From JANXQG01 sp037147235 (GTDB taxonomy: Bacteria > Planctomycetota > Planctomycetia > Pirellulales > Thermoguttaceae): a DNA stretch of 17,134 nt. Location of the stretch: the NCBI GenBank assembly GCA_037147235.1, contig JBAWVO010000130.1, forward strand, positions 1 to 17,134. Reading direction: 5' to 3'. Each line of letters starts with the position of its first letter. The first letter of the stretch is position 1. The translations under genes were made by a program, and so were the position numbers. This document shows, one piece after another, positions 9,466-16,335 of the stretch. Under the pieces are notes generated by a model. The model was not told the origin of the DNA and made no database searches. It saw only the letters and a program-made list of their open reading frames with translations.

Positions 9466-10659
9466 ATGAAAATTCATGAATTCCAGGCCAAGCAGATTCT
9501 CCGCGAAGCAGGCGTTGCGGTGCCTCGCGGGTTTGTTGCGGACACCCCGCAGGCTGCGGTAGACGCATTTGTCAAACTGGCCGGGCCGGTGGCCGTCATC
9601 AAGGCCCAAATCCACGCTGGCGGCCGCGGCAAGGGAACGATCCAGGAGGTTCCCACGCAACGTGGCGTGCAACTGGTCCGCAGTCGTGATGAGGTTGAAA
9701 CCGTCGCCGCCAACATCCTCGGCCATAAGCTGGTCACCCTCCAGACCGGGCCGGAAGGAAAGACCGTTCACCGCGTGCTGGTTGAAGAAGGCTGCTCCAT
9801 TGCTCGGGAGCTTTATCTCGCTGCGGTTATTGATCGCGGCCGTGGCGGGCCGGTGTTGATTGTTTCCACGGAAGGCGGCATGGATATCGAGCATGTCGCC
9901 GCCACCATGCCGGAGCGGATCCTCACCGAGCCTTTTGATATCGATACGGGCGTTCAGCCCTACCAAGTCCGCAAGTTGGCCGCCCGCCTCGGTCTGCCGC
10001 AAGCCGCGCTCCGCAATGCCGAGCAGTTCGTGCAGGCATTCAGCAAATTGTTTCTCGCCCGCGATTGCAGCATGTTGGAGATCAACCCGCTGGTGCTGAC
10101 CTCCGACAACCGCCTGCTGGCGCTAGACGCCAAGATGACCCTGGATGACAACGCCCTATTCCGCCATCCCGATCTGACTGCGCTCCGCGACCTGGCCGAA
10201 GAAGAGCCCTCGGAGATCCGCGCCGGCGAAGCGGGCTTGAGCTTCGTACAACTTGACGGCAACATTGGCTGCCTGGTCAACGGTGCCGGACTCGCCATGA
10301 GTACGATGGACCTCATCAAGCTCCACGGTGGGCAGCCGGCCAACTTCCTGGATGTGGGCGGCGGGGCCAACGTGCAGCAAGTGACCGAGGCTTTTCGTAT
10401 TTTGGTGGCGGATCCCAAAGTGAAGGCCGTGCTGGTGAACATTTTTGGCGGCATCATGCGTTGCACGACGATCGCCCGTGCCCTGCTGGAAGCCCATTGC
10501 TCGGTTAATTTCAAGATTCCCTTGGTCGTGCGGCTGGAAGGGACCGAGGTCGAGGAAGGCCGCCGCATCCTGGCCGAAAGCAAGCTCGATATTATTTCTG
10601 CGCCCGGTCTCACCGAGGCCGCCAAAATGGTCGTCGCCGCCGCCGCTTCTTCTTCGTAA
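9466..10659 (+). CDS. sucC: Succinyl-CoA synthetase (ADP-forming) beta subunit
   Basis: A 397-residue cytoplasmic TCA-cycle enzyme subunit that, with SucD, converts succinyl-CoA, phosphate and nucleoside diphosphate to succinate, CoA and NTP. The N-terminal ATP-grasp part begins MKIHEFQAKQILREAGV and carries the nucleotide loop HAGGRGKG (50-57). EINPL has Asn207 and LDAKM has Asp221, the positions corresponding to the Mg2+ ligands of the E. coli enzyme. The C-terminal ligase half has LDGNIGCLVNGAGLAM, FLDVGGGA and FGGIMRCTTIA. The length is normal for the family. GAGGAG at 9451-9456 fixes the start. The expected partner sucD does not follow; the next gene is a DUF502 membrane protein, so the alpha subunit must be encoded elsewhere if the enzyme is functional. 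Confidence 0.96.
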   Translation: MKIHEFQAKQILREAGVAVPRGFVADTPQAAVDAFVKLAGPVAVIKAQIHAGGRGKGTIQEVPTQRGVQLVRSRDEVETVAANILGHKLVTLQTGPEGKTVHRVLVEEGCSIARELYLAAVIDRGRGGPVLIVSTEGGMDIEHVAATMPERILTEPFDIDTGVQPYQVRKLAARLGLPQAALRNAEQFVQAFSKLFLARDCSMLEINPLVLTSDNRLLALDAKMTLDDNALFRHPDLTALRDLAEEEPSEIRAGEAGLSFVQLDGNIGCLVNGAGLAMSTMDLIKLHGGQPANFLDVGGGANVQQVTEAFRILVADPKVKAVLVNIFGGIMRCTTIARALLEAHCSVNFKIPLVVRLEGTEVEEGRRILAESKLDIISAPGLTEAAKMVVAAAASSS

Positions 10660-10711
10660 AACGGCGTTCGATGGTTCACGCGGGTGTTCGTCTCAATCAA
10701 AAGTCCCCACC

Positions 10712-11395
10712 ATGCATACGAAATTAAGTGAACTCGTGATGAAAAATGTCAAAAGTCTGGCCCGATTTTTTCTGGCAGGGCTTCTCGCGGTCCTGCCGGT
10801 GGTCATCACCGTGGCGATCGTGGCTTGGGTTGCAGGCTTCGTGCGGCAGATCCTGGGGCCCGGCGCGCTGATCGGCGAGGGGCTGACGGCCGTGGGGCTG
10901 CGCTTCGCCACCAACGATACCGTTGCCTACCTGATCGGTGGCCTGCTGGTGCTTGGCTGCGTGCTGCTGATCGGTGTCGCCGTCGAGGCGGGAGCCAAGA
11001 ACCTCGTGCAAAAACTGTTGGATATCGTCCTGCGGCGGATTCCCATCATCGGCAGCATCTACGGCACTTCCAAGCAATTGGTGACTCTGTTTGAAAAGAA
11101 AGATCCCGATCAGTTGCAAGGGATGAAGGCCGTATTCTGCTTCTTTGGCGAAAAGACCGGGGCCGGAATTCTCGCACTTCTGGTCTCACCCGAGCAGTTT
11201 TGCATCAACGGACGCAATTTCTGCATCGTTATCGTGCCCACTGCCCCCGTACCCGTCGGCGGCGGGCTGTTCTTTATTCCGGTCGAAATGATCCAGCCGA
11301 CCGACGTAAGTGTGGAGGGGCTGATGAGTATCTATGTCTCGATGGGTATTAGTGCCCCGCAGTTCCTGCTGGGAACCACGGTAAAACCACGGTAA
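10712..11395 (+). CDS. DUF502 family inner-membrane protein
   Basis: A 227-residue membrane protein of the DUF502 family, function unknown. Two hydrophobic segments are visible: about 19-42 (FFLAGLLAVLPVVITVAIVAWV) and about 70-91 (AYLIGGLLVLGCVLLIGVAV). The family motif IPIIGSIYGTSKQ follows near residue 110, then a soluble beta-rich part with FIPVEMIQPTDVSVEGLMSIYVSMG close to the end. The frame is open back to 10445, inside sucC, but that part is sucC read in another frame, so I start at the ATG at 10712. The ATG at 10739 (MKNVKSLARFF) is a shorter alternative; neither has a clear Shine-Dalgarno sequence. It follows sucC by 52 bases without a terminator, so co-transcription is possible. 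Confidence 0.8.
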   Translation: MHTKLSELVMKNVKSLARFFLAGLLAVLPVVITVAIVAWVAGFVRQILGPGALIGEGLTAVGLRFATNDTVAYLIGGLLVLGCVLLIGVAVEAGAKNLVQKLLDIVLRRIPIIGSIYGTSKQLVTLFEKKDPDQLQGMKAVFCFFGEKTGAGILALLVSPEQFCINGRNFCIVIVPTAPVPVGGGLFFIPVEMIQPTDVSVEGLMSIYVSMGISAPQFLLGTTVKPR

Positions 11396-11440
11396 ATTTA
11401 GGCACCCGTTTTTCACCCGCTTTTTGAAAGGACTTTTCCC

Positions 11441-12814
11441 ATGAAGTTGTTCCGAACCCTAACTTGTCTCTTGATGCTAAGCTTCCTAGCCCTACCAGCC
11501 CGCGCAGCCGATACCGCCGCGAAACCGTCCGCGGAAACCAAGGAGCAGCGCGACGCGCGGATGAAGTGGTGGCGCGAGGCCCGCTTCGGCATGTTCATTC
11601 ACTGGGGGGTCTATTCCGTGCCCGCGGGGTTCTATCGCGACAAGCCGGTGGGCGGCATCGGCGAGTGGATCATGAACCGCGGCAGGATTCCCGTGGCCGA
11701 GTACGCCGAATTCACTAAGCAATTCAATCCGGTGAAGTTCGACGCCGACGCGTGGGTCCGCATTGCCAAAGAGGCGGGCATGAAGTACATCGTCATTACC
11801 TCGAAGCACCACGACGGTTTCGCCATGTTCCACTCGAAGACCAGCCCCTACAACATCCACGACGCCACTCCTTTCAAACGCGACCCACTGGCGGAACTGG
11901 CCGTGGCGTGCAAGAAGCAAGGGATTCGGCTCGGTTTCTACTATTCCCAGGCCCAGGACTGGCATCATCCGGGCGGGTCGGCGATTCGCGGGCATTGGGA
12001 CAAGGCCCAGGACGGCGATATGATGAAGTACATCGAGACCGTCGCCGCGCCACAAGTCCGCGAGATCCTGACGAATTATGGCGACGATACCCCCGCGGTA
12101 CTCTGGTGGGACACGCCCGCCGGCATGAACCCCGCCATGGCGCAGAAACTCCTGGAGGTCGTTCGCGAGTGCAAGCCGAACGTGATCACGAACAACCGTC
12201 TTTGCCGTGGTTTCCCCGGAGACACGGAGACGCCCGAGCAGCACATTCCGCCCAACGGCTACAAGGATCGCGACTGGGAAACCTGCATGACGATGAACGG
12301 CACGTGGGGATTCAAGCGTGACGACCACAACTGGAAGAGCGCGGAAACCTTGATCCGCAACCTGGCCGATATTGCCAGCAAGGGCGGAAACTATCTGTTG
12401 AATGTCGGTCCCACGAGCGAAGGGCTGATTCCGCAGCCCAGCGTCGAACGGTTGGCGGAGGTGGGGCGCTGGATGAAAGTCAACGCCGAGGCGATCTACG
12501 ACACCACCGCCAGCCCCTTCCCCGCTCTGCCTTGGGGCCGCGTGACGAAAAGGGTCACGCCGGAAGGTACAACTCTTTATCTGCACGTGTTCACTTGGCC
12601 CGGCAATGGCAAACTCCTGCTGCCGGAGATGAAGAACCAAGTGATCAAAGCCTGGCTGCTTGCCGATAAAAAGCCGCTAACGGCCCAGACCACCGCCGAC
12701 GGCGTGGTGATCGATGTGCCGAAAACCGCCCCGGATCCGATCGACACCGTCGTCGTGATTCAGGTTTCCGGAGAGGTATCGCTGCTGAAAACGGATCGTC
12801 CCGCCGGAAAATAG
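11441..12814 (+). CDS. Secreted alpha-L-fucosidase (GH29)
   Basis: A 457-residue glycoside hydrolase that should remove alpha-L-fucose from polysaccharides or glycans by a retaining mechanism. Residues 1-22 are a Sec signal peptide ending in ARA, so the enzyme is exported. The GH29 barrel is marked by RFGMFIHWGVYS (His54), VITSKHHDGFAMF (His123/His124), GFYYSQAQDWHHP, and AVLWWDTPAG, where Asp224 is the expected nucleophile. DWETCMTMNGTWGF and GGNYLLNVGPTSEG, both typical of the family, follow. The acid/base is less certain: Glu266 and Glu280 are candidates. The C-terminal part from about 350 is a small beta-domain. AAAGGA at 11427-11432 supports the start. It stands alone, without a sulfatase or transporter beside it in this window. 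Degradation of fucosylated algal polymers would suit a planctomycete (inference). Confidence 0.93.
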   Translation: MKLFRTLTCLLMLSFLALPARAADTAAKPSAETKEQRDARMKWWREARFGMFIHWGVYSVPAGFYRDKPVGGIGEWIMNRGRIPVAEYAEFTKQFNPVKFDADAWVRIAKEAGMKYIVITSKHHDGFAMFHSKTSPYNIHDATPFKRDPLAELAVACKKQGIRLGFYYSQAQDWHHPGGSAIRGHWDKAQDGDMMKYIETVAAPQVREILTNYGDDTPAVLWWDTPAGMNPAMAQKLLEVVRECKPNVITNNRLCRGFPGDTETPEQHIPPNGYKDRDWETCMTMNGTWGFKRDDHNWKSAETLIRNLADIASKGGNYLLNVGPTSEGLIPQPSVERLAEVGRWMKVNAEAIYDTTASPFPALPWGRVTKRVTPEGTTLYLHVFTWPGNGKLLLPEMKNQVIKAWLLADKKPLTAQTTADGVVIDVPKTAPDPIDTVVVIQVSGEVSLLKTDRPAGK

Positions 12815-12897
12815 CAACTCGGCCTAGAGGCCCTTATTGGCCGCTTCCTGAAAGCGAAGAAAGATGGGCGGACTAAGAATCTATCTCAGAACTCACC

Positions 12898-12924
12898 GCG
12901 GAGGATGCAGAGAATCGCAGAGGC
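12898..12924. repeat. Degenerate 9-bp tandem repeat
   Basis: Three imperfect units run in tandem: GCGGAGGAT, GCAGAGAAT and (C)GCAGAGG. Short degenerate arrays of this kind occur between genes in many bacterial genomes. It lies in the gap between the fucosidase and the following small gene. No function is apparent. Confidence 0.4.
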
Positions 12925-12944
12925 CCTCAATTAGGAGTACGAAA

Positions 12945-13262
12945 TCACCCCATCCCCGTGATGAGCGACCTTCGGGCCGTTTTGATCACTTCGCTGAGTT
13001 CGGCAACCACTTCCGAGGATGGCTCGGAGATTTCCCCTACCAGTAGATGGCAAGCGTTGATCACTCGGCTAGCCTGTCCGGTTCTCAGGAGATCGTATGT
13101 TTCGTAAATCCCGACTTCGGTATGCATCCACGTCGGCGTAAGTTCTTCAGTCTGGTACTTACTCCCCATGTAGACCAGCGACTCAGCCAAGTAGGCCTTT
13201 CGCTTCTTCTCTTCTGCCAGCTTCTTCTTCCGTTTCTGATCACGTTTTCGATCATTCGACAT
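12945..13262 (-). CDS. Small conserved hypothetical protein with basic N-terminus
   Basis: A 105-residue protein I cannot name. The first 23 residues are almost all Lys, Arg, Asp and Glu (MSNDRKRDQKRKKKLAEEKK), followed by a compact part with AESLVYMGSKYQ, MHTEVGIYETYDLLRTG and VINACHLLVGE. The pattern of a basic tail followed by GxKY and TExGIYExY resembles small planctomycete proteins I have seen, but no function is known to me. A strong GGAGG (complement of 13269-13273) sits 6-7 bases before the ATG, which argues that it is a real gene and not chance. No signal peptide or membrane segment is seen. It points away from the zinc-ribbon remnant and HicAB genes. Confidence 0.65.
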   Translation of the reverse strand: MSNDRKRDQKRKKKLAEEKKRKAYLAESLVYMGSKYQTEELTPTWMHTEVGIYETYDLLRTGQASRVINACHLLVGEISEPSSEVVAELSEVIKTARRSLITGMG

Positions 13263-13330
13263 GTGCGGCCTCCGGTCAGTCCTTGCTCTTGTGGTTCCTT
13301 GGCTGGGACGGCGAAGCGTTCATTTTCGCG

Positions 13331-13597
13331 ATGTTCTGGACATGTGGCAAGTCCAAAAGTGAACCGGATACCCCCTGCCGTTCCGCCGTTCGGACGGCAG
13401 TGGCGACGACGGCCAGGGCGACGATCGGAGGCGGCAGATCGGCGGGCGGCGACGATGAGCCCTGCTCCAGGTGTGGCGGTTCCGATCCGTGGGAAACCAT
13501 CGCGGGGACGTGGCGCTGCCGGCATTGTGATGCGGCGGCGCTGGAGCGGTCGCGATGGCTCTTGGAAAAGGCGGCACGGCTGCGGGAACGATCTTGA
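13331..13597 (+). pseudogene. Zinc-ribbon fragment, probably C-terminal remnant of a larger mobile-element protein
   Basis: The last ~45 residues look like genuine protein: PCSRCGGSDPWETIAGTWRC, then RHCD and a charged helix ending RSRWLLEKAARLRERS. The two CxxC pairs are separated by 14 residues, a zinc-ribbon arrangement often found at the end of replication or primase-like proteins of integrative elements (family recollection, not a search result). The residues before it, rich in Ala, Thr and Gly, do not look like a folded domain. The frame is open from 13283 with a TTG and has an ATG at 13331, and neither has a good ribosome site. I infer the tail of a gene whose 5' part was deleted. It ends 31 bases before hicA and overlaps the hicA -35 box. 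It could still be a small expressed zinc protein. Confidence 0.4.
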
Positions 13598-13621
13598 CTT
13601 AGTGTGTATTATGTGTACAAT
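13594..13621 (+). promoter_or_regulatory. Near-consensus promoter of hicAB with direct repeat
   Basis: TTGACT at 13594-13599 and TACAAT at 13616-13621 are separated by 16 bases, each matching 5 of 6 consensus positions. Transcription about seven bases beyond the -10 would start at 13628, the A of the hicA ATG. TGTGTA occurs twice in the spacer and -10 region (13603-13608 and 13612-13617), a possible operator for the DNA-binding antitoxin. Confidence 0.6.
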
Positions 13622-13627
13622 AGCAGC

Positions 13628-13819
13628 ATGAACAGCCGTGACATTATCAGGCGATTGAAGCGGGACGGGTGGCGGCTGGTTCGCAGCAAGGGAAGCCACC
13701 GACAATTCAAGCATCCCGACAAAGGCGGATTGGTGACCGTTCCTCACCCAAAGCGAGACCTGCCCTTGGGAACTCTTCGCGCGATTTTCAAACAAGCAGG
13801 CTGGAGTGATTTACCATGA
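13628..13819 (+). CDS. hicA: HicA toxin, mRNA interferase
   Basis: A 63-residue toxin of the HicA (YcfA-like) family, which cleaves mRNA and blocks translation until bound by HicB. It shows the double-stranded-RNA-binding-like layout: SRDIIRRLKRDGWRLVRSKG, then SHRQFKHPDKGG with the catalytic His24 in GSHRQF, then VTVPHPKRDLPLGTLRAIFKQAG. The length is typical. The frame is open from a GTG at 13604, but those residues (MYYVYNSS) are not family-like and lie in the promoter, so I choose the ATG at 13628. The stop overlaps the hicB start (ATGA), giving translational coupling. No Shine-Dalgarno is present, consistent with a leaderless message. Confidence 0.92.
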   Translation: MNSRDIIRRLKRDGWRLVRSKGSHRQFKHPDKGGLVTVPHPKRDLPLGTLRAIFKQAGWSDLP

Positions 13820-14283
13820 ATTTTCCTGTTGTTCTCCACAAAGACCGCCATTCGGACTTCGGTGTCGTCGTTCCCGATTTGCCCGGCTGTTTCTCTGCCG
13901 GCCGAACCGTTGATGAAGCCTTGGCGATGGCCAAAGAGGCTATCGAGTTGCACTTGGAAGGATTGATCGACGACGGCAAGCCGGTTCCTCGCCCGGGGAA
14001 AATCGAGCGCCACCAAGACAACGCGGACTATCGCGGTGGAACGTGGGCCTTCGTGACAGTCGATGCTTCGGCGTTGCCAGTCCATGCGAAGCGGATCAAC
14101 ATCACGATCCCCGAACGCGTGCTGGACGCCATCGACCGCGCGGCAGAGGCGCACGGTCAGACCCGATCCGGCTTTCTCGTGGAAGCGGCCAACGAGTACA
14201 TCGGGCAAACGGCTGAGAAATCACGGGGCGCGCGTCGCCCCCAGGGTCGAATCTCCAAGGCGCGGGGTCTGAAAGGCGAGTAA
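13816..14283 (+). CDS. hicB: HicB antitoxin with ribbon-helix-helix DNA-binding tail
   Basis: A 155-residue antitoxin that neutralises HicA and probably represses the operon. The N-terminal part (about 1-60) is the partly degraded RNase H-like HicB fold: FPVVLHKDRHSDFGVVVPDL, PGCFSAGRTVDEALAMAKEA, then IELHLEGLIDDGKPVPRP. The C-terminal part (about 92-130: KRINITIPERVLDAIDRAAE, then AHGQTRSGFLVEAANEYI) is a ribbon-helix-helix module that should bind operator DNA, possibly the TGTGTA repeats in the hicA promoter (inference). A basic tail follows. It overlaps hicA by four bases and is followed two bases later by the integrase remnant. It appears intact, with no frameshift, although the genes on either side are remnants. 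Confidence 0.92.
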   Translation: MNFPVVLHKDRHSDFGVVVPDLPGCFSAGRTVDEALAMAKEAIELHLEGLIDDGKPVPRPGKIERHQDNADYRGGTWAFVTVDASALPVHAKRINITIPERVLDAIDRAAEAHGQTRSGFLVEAANEYIGQTAEKSRGARRPQGRISKARGLKGE

Positions 14284-14285
14284 TC

Positions 14286-14474
14286 ATGGCGAGCATTAGC
14301 AAAGAACCCAACGGGCGACGGACCATCCAAGAATCGATCGCGGCCAAGCACTATTTGCAAGTAACCGACGAGCACTACACCCAAGCGGTGCAGAATCCGG
14401 TGCAGCAACCGTCAGACAATGCTGGAAACCTCTTGAAGCCTGCAAGAGTTTCCCGTGATTTCCAGCATCTTTAA
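14286..14474 (+). pseudogene. Tyrosine-type integrase remnant: N-terminus joined directly to C-terminus
   Basis: A 62-residue frame that begins MASISKEPNGRRTIQ, which I recognise as the start of planctomycete tyrosine integrases, where it normally leads into a ~400-residue protein. Here it passes at once to ESIAAKHYLQVTDEHYTQAV, which resembles the end of those same integrases, including the catalytic-Tyr region KHYLQ. The SAM-like core-binding domain and nearly all of the catalytic domain (Arg/His residues) are therefore missing, apparently through one in-frame internal deletion around base 14330. The start is two bases after hicB, with AAGG about nine bases upstream, and its stop is 20 bases from the 3' end of tRNA-Leu, the classic place for an element's integrase. 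It cannot be a recombinase. The family assignment rests on recognition of two short segments. Confidence 0.65.
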
Positions 14475-14493
14475 GAGTATACAAATATACAGA

Positions 14494-14579
14494 TAGCCGA
14501 GGCGGGGCTCGAACCCGCACGTCCTGTAAGGGACACAGGATTTTAAATCCTGTGCGTCTGCCAATTTCGCCACTCGGCC
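14494..14579 (-). tRNA. tRNA-Leu (anticodon UAA)
   Basis: An 86-base class II tRNA read on the minus strand. The acceptor stem is GGCCGAG with CTCGGCT (one G-U pair at the end) and discriminator A. The D-arm contains GGCGAAATTGGCAGACGC, typical of tRNA-Leu. The anticodon arm is CAGGA-TTTAAAA-TCCTG, giving anticodon UAA. A long variable arm and the T-arm GCGGG-TTCGAGC-CCCGC follow. CCA is not encoded. It lies 146 bases downstream of leuA on the same strand and could be on the same transcript. Its 3' end faces the integrase remnant, marking it as the likely attachment site of the lost element. Confidence 0.96.
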
Positions 14580-14672
14580 TCTTTCGCCCGGCTAGGCTCC
14601 ATCAAGAGCACGCCGAGCGATAGTTTTCAATTACAATTTCTGTTACTTTTGGATGCTTAACAAAGCCAAATT

Positions 14673-14713
14673 GCCCTCACCCACGGCCCCTCTCCTAGAA
14701 GAGGGCGAGGGGA
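14673..14713. repeat. Imperfect palindrome, interspersed-repeat-like
   Basis: CCCTCACCCACGGCCCCTCT is followed by CCTAGA and AGAGGGCGAGGGGA, which can fold with a CCCTCT/AGAGGG stem or the overlapping CCCCTC/GAGGGG stem. It looks like a dispersed intergenic repeat and lies between the end of leuA and the tRNA gene. It might slow transcription leaving leuA, but it has no T-run and is not a convincing intrinsic terminator. Confidence 0.45.
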
Positions 14714-14725
14714 GTATTGGCTGCC

Positions 14726-16261
14726 CTACGCCGTTGCCGCGGCAATCTTGTTCACGGCATTCAAAAATGCCTTCGCACTGGCCTCCACGCTGTCGGTCGA
14801 GACGCCGCGGCCGCGATACATCCTGCCGTTGTGCTCGATCTGAACCATTACCTCGCCCTGCGCGTCCTTGCCAACGGTCACACTATGCACGTTAAAATCC
14901 TTGCAGACGACCGAGATGCCGGTCAGATTCTCGATCGCCAGAAAAACGGCATCGACCGGCCCGTCGCCACCGACCACGTCGGTCGAGACTTCGCTCTGCC
15001 CTCGACGTAGCCGCAGATGCACACTCGGAATCTGGCCCGTGCCGCTGGTGATGTTATAGGAAACAAAACTCCAAAGCTCGGGCACCTGCCGCATCTCCTG
15101 CTCGACCAAGGCTGCGATGTCGGCGTCGTAGATTTCCTTTTTCTTATCGGCGAGAACTTTGAACATTTCAAAAATTTGCTGGATCTGCTCTTTGCCGAGC
15201 GAATAACCCAAGGCCTTGATGCGGCTGGCCAGCGCGGCACTGCCACTGTGCTTGCCAAGCACAAGTTCGGTGGTGGCAAAGCCGACGTCCTCGGGCCGCA
15301 TAATCTCGTACGTCGTGCGCTCCTTGAGCATGCCGTCCTGATGAATGCCCGCCTCGTGGGCGAAGGCGTTCCGGCCGACGATTGCTTTGTTACGCTGCAC
15401 CTGGATGCCGGTCACGTTGGCCACCAGCCGGCTCGTGGGCACAAGCCGCTTGGTGTTGACATTTGTGTTGGCATGATAAAAATCGTTGCGGGTCCGCAGC
15501 GCCATGACGACCTCTTCCAGCGAACAGTTGCCGGCGCGTTCGCCGAGGCCGTTGATCGTGCATTCGATCTGTCCGGCACCCGCTTCGACGGCAGCTAGGC
15601 TGTTGGCTACGGCCATGCCCAAGTCGTTGTGGCAATGGACGCTAATCACGGCCTTGTCGATGTTGGGCACCCGGTTGCACAGTGTCTGGATGACGTGGTG
15701 CATGTGGCTGGGGGTGGCATAGCCAACCGTATCAGGGATATTGATCGTCGTAGCACCTGCGGCGATAGCCGCTTCGACCACTCGACAGAGGAAATCAGGC
15801 TCGGTGCGCGCGGCATCCTCGGGCGAGAACTCGACATTAGGGCAATAGCCGGCCGCCCTTTTGACCCCGGCCACCGCATGGCAGATGATGCCGTCCTTGT
15901 CCATCTTGAGCTTGAATTCGCGATGGATGGCACTGGTGGCGAGGAAAACGTGGATCCGCGGCTGTTCGGCGTGCCGGAGGGCTTCCCAGGCACGGTCGAT
16001 GTCCGCATCACGGCAACGGGCCAGGCCGCAGATCTGCACACCGTGGACCGAGCGGGCGATCTCGCTCACGGCCTCAAAGTCGCCGGGCGAGGCGATGGGG
16101 AAGCCGGCCTCGATGACATCGACTCCCAGGGCCAGCAAGGCCTGTGCGACCTCCATCTTCTCGGCCAGATTCATGCTTGCTCCGGGCGACTGCTCGCCGT
16201 CGCGGAGCGTGGTGTCAAAAATAACGATGCGTCGCGAGTTGGCGTGAGTTATGTTTGTCAT
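14726..16261 (-). CDS. leuA: 2-isopropylmalate synthase
   Basis: A 511-residue cytoplasmic enzyme that condenses acetyl-CoA with 2-ketoisovalerate, the first committed step of leucine synthesis. The TIM barrel begins IFDTTLRDGEQSPG, with Arg20 and metal ligand Asp21. HCHNDLGMAVAN supplies His209 and His211, and GLGERAGNCSLEE supplies Asn245. The linker holds HQDGMLKERTTYE. The C-terminal allosteric dimerisation domain (about 400-505) carries GGDGPVDAVFLAI and the DFNVHSVTVGKDAQGE segment, so feedback inhibition by leucine is expected. The length fits LeuA rather than the shorter homocitrate synthases. The start follows a terminator-like hairpin after only eight bases and has no well-placed Shine-Dalgarno. 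Expression is probably controlled by the attenuator upstream. No other leu gene is adjacent. Confidence 0.96.
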   Translation of the reverse strand: MTNITHANSRRIVIFDTTLRDGEQSPGASMNLAEKMEVAQALLALGVDVIEAGFPIASPGDFEAVSEIARSVHGVQICGLARCRDADIDRAWEALRHAEQPRIHVFLATSAIHREFKLKMDKDGIICHAVAGVKRAAGYCPNVEFSPEDAARTEPDFLCRVVEAAIAAGATTINIPDTVGYATPSHMHHVIQTLCNRVPNIDKAVISVHCHNDLGMAVANSLAAVEAGAGQIECTINGLGERAGNCSLEEVVMALRTRNDFYHANTNVNTKRLVPTSRLVANVTGIQVQRNKAIVGRNAFAHEAGIHQDGMLKERTTYEIMRPEDVGFATTELVLGKHSGSAALASRIKALGYSLGKEQIQQIFEMFKVLADKKKEIYDADIAALVEQEMRQVPELWSFVSYNITSGTGQIPSVHLRLRRGQSEVSTDVVGGDGPVDAVFLAIENLTGISVVCKDFNVHSVTVGKDAQGEVMVQIEHNGRMYRGRGVSTDSVEASAKAFLNAVNKIAAATA

Positions 16262-16268
16262 GGCGATT

Positions 16269-16303
16269 AAAAAAACCCTAGGACCTTGTTGGCCTTAGGG
16301 TTT
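16269..16303 (-). terminator. leuA attenuator terminator hairpin
   Basis: Read on the minus strand, AAACCCTAAGGCC (complement of 16291-16303) pairs with GGTCCTAGGGTTT (16273-16285) over 13 positions with one A-C mismatch and one G-U pair, loop AACAA, and runs directly into seven Ts (16269-16275). This is a classical intrinsic terminator placed before leuA, ending eight bases from its start codon. Its 5' arm can instead pair with bases 16336-16348 (GGTTTTAGGGTTT): 13 pairs of which two are G-U. That forms a competing antiterminator. Confidence 0.88.
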
Positions 16304-16335
16304 TGCTTGTGTTCGGAACTTGGTTGTCTACGCGC

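Noticed and set aside
10445..10711. N-terminal extension of the DUF502 protein
   Set aside because: These 89 codons lie mostly inside sucC in another frame and give a low-complexity Ser/Arg/Pro-rich sequence unlike the family.
11492..12640. 382-codon open frame on the minus strand
   Set aside because: It is antisense to the clear GH29 fucosidase gene; long antisense frames are expected in GC-rich coding DNA.
12864..13046. 60-codon + strand frame after the fucosidase
   Set aside because: It has biased, unstructured composition with no ribosome site and overlaps the minus-strand gene that has a strong GGAGG.
14673..14713. Intrinsic terminator for leuA
   Set aside because: A stem can form, but no T-run follows on the minus strand; it looks more like a dispersed intergenic repeat.
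14726..16261. Homocitrate or citramalate synthase instead of LeuA
   Set aside because: Length, the full C-terminal regulatory domain and the leucine-specific leader upstream all favour 2-isopropylmalate synthase.
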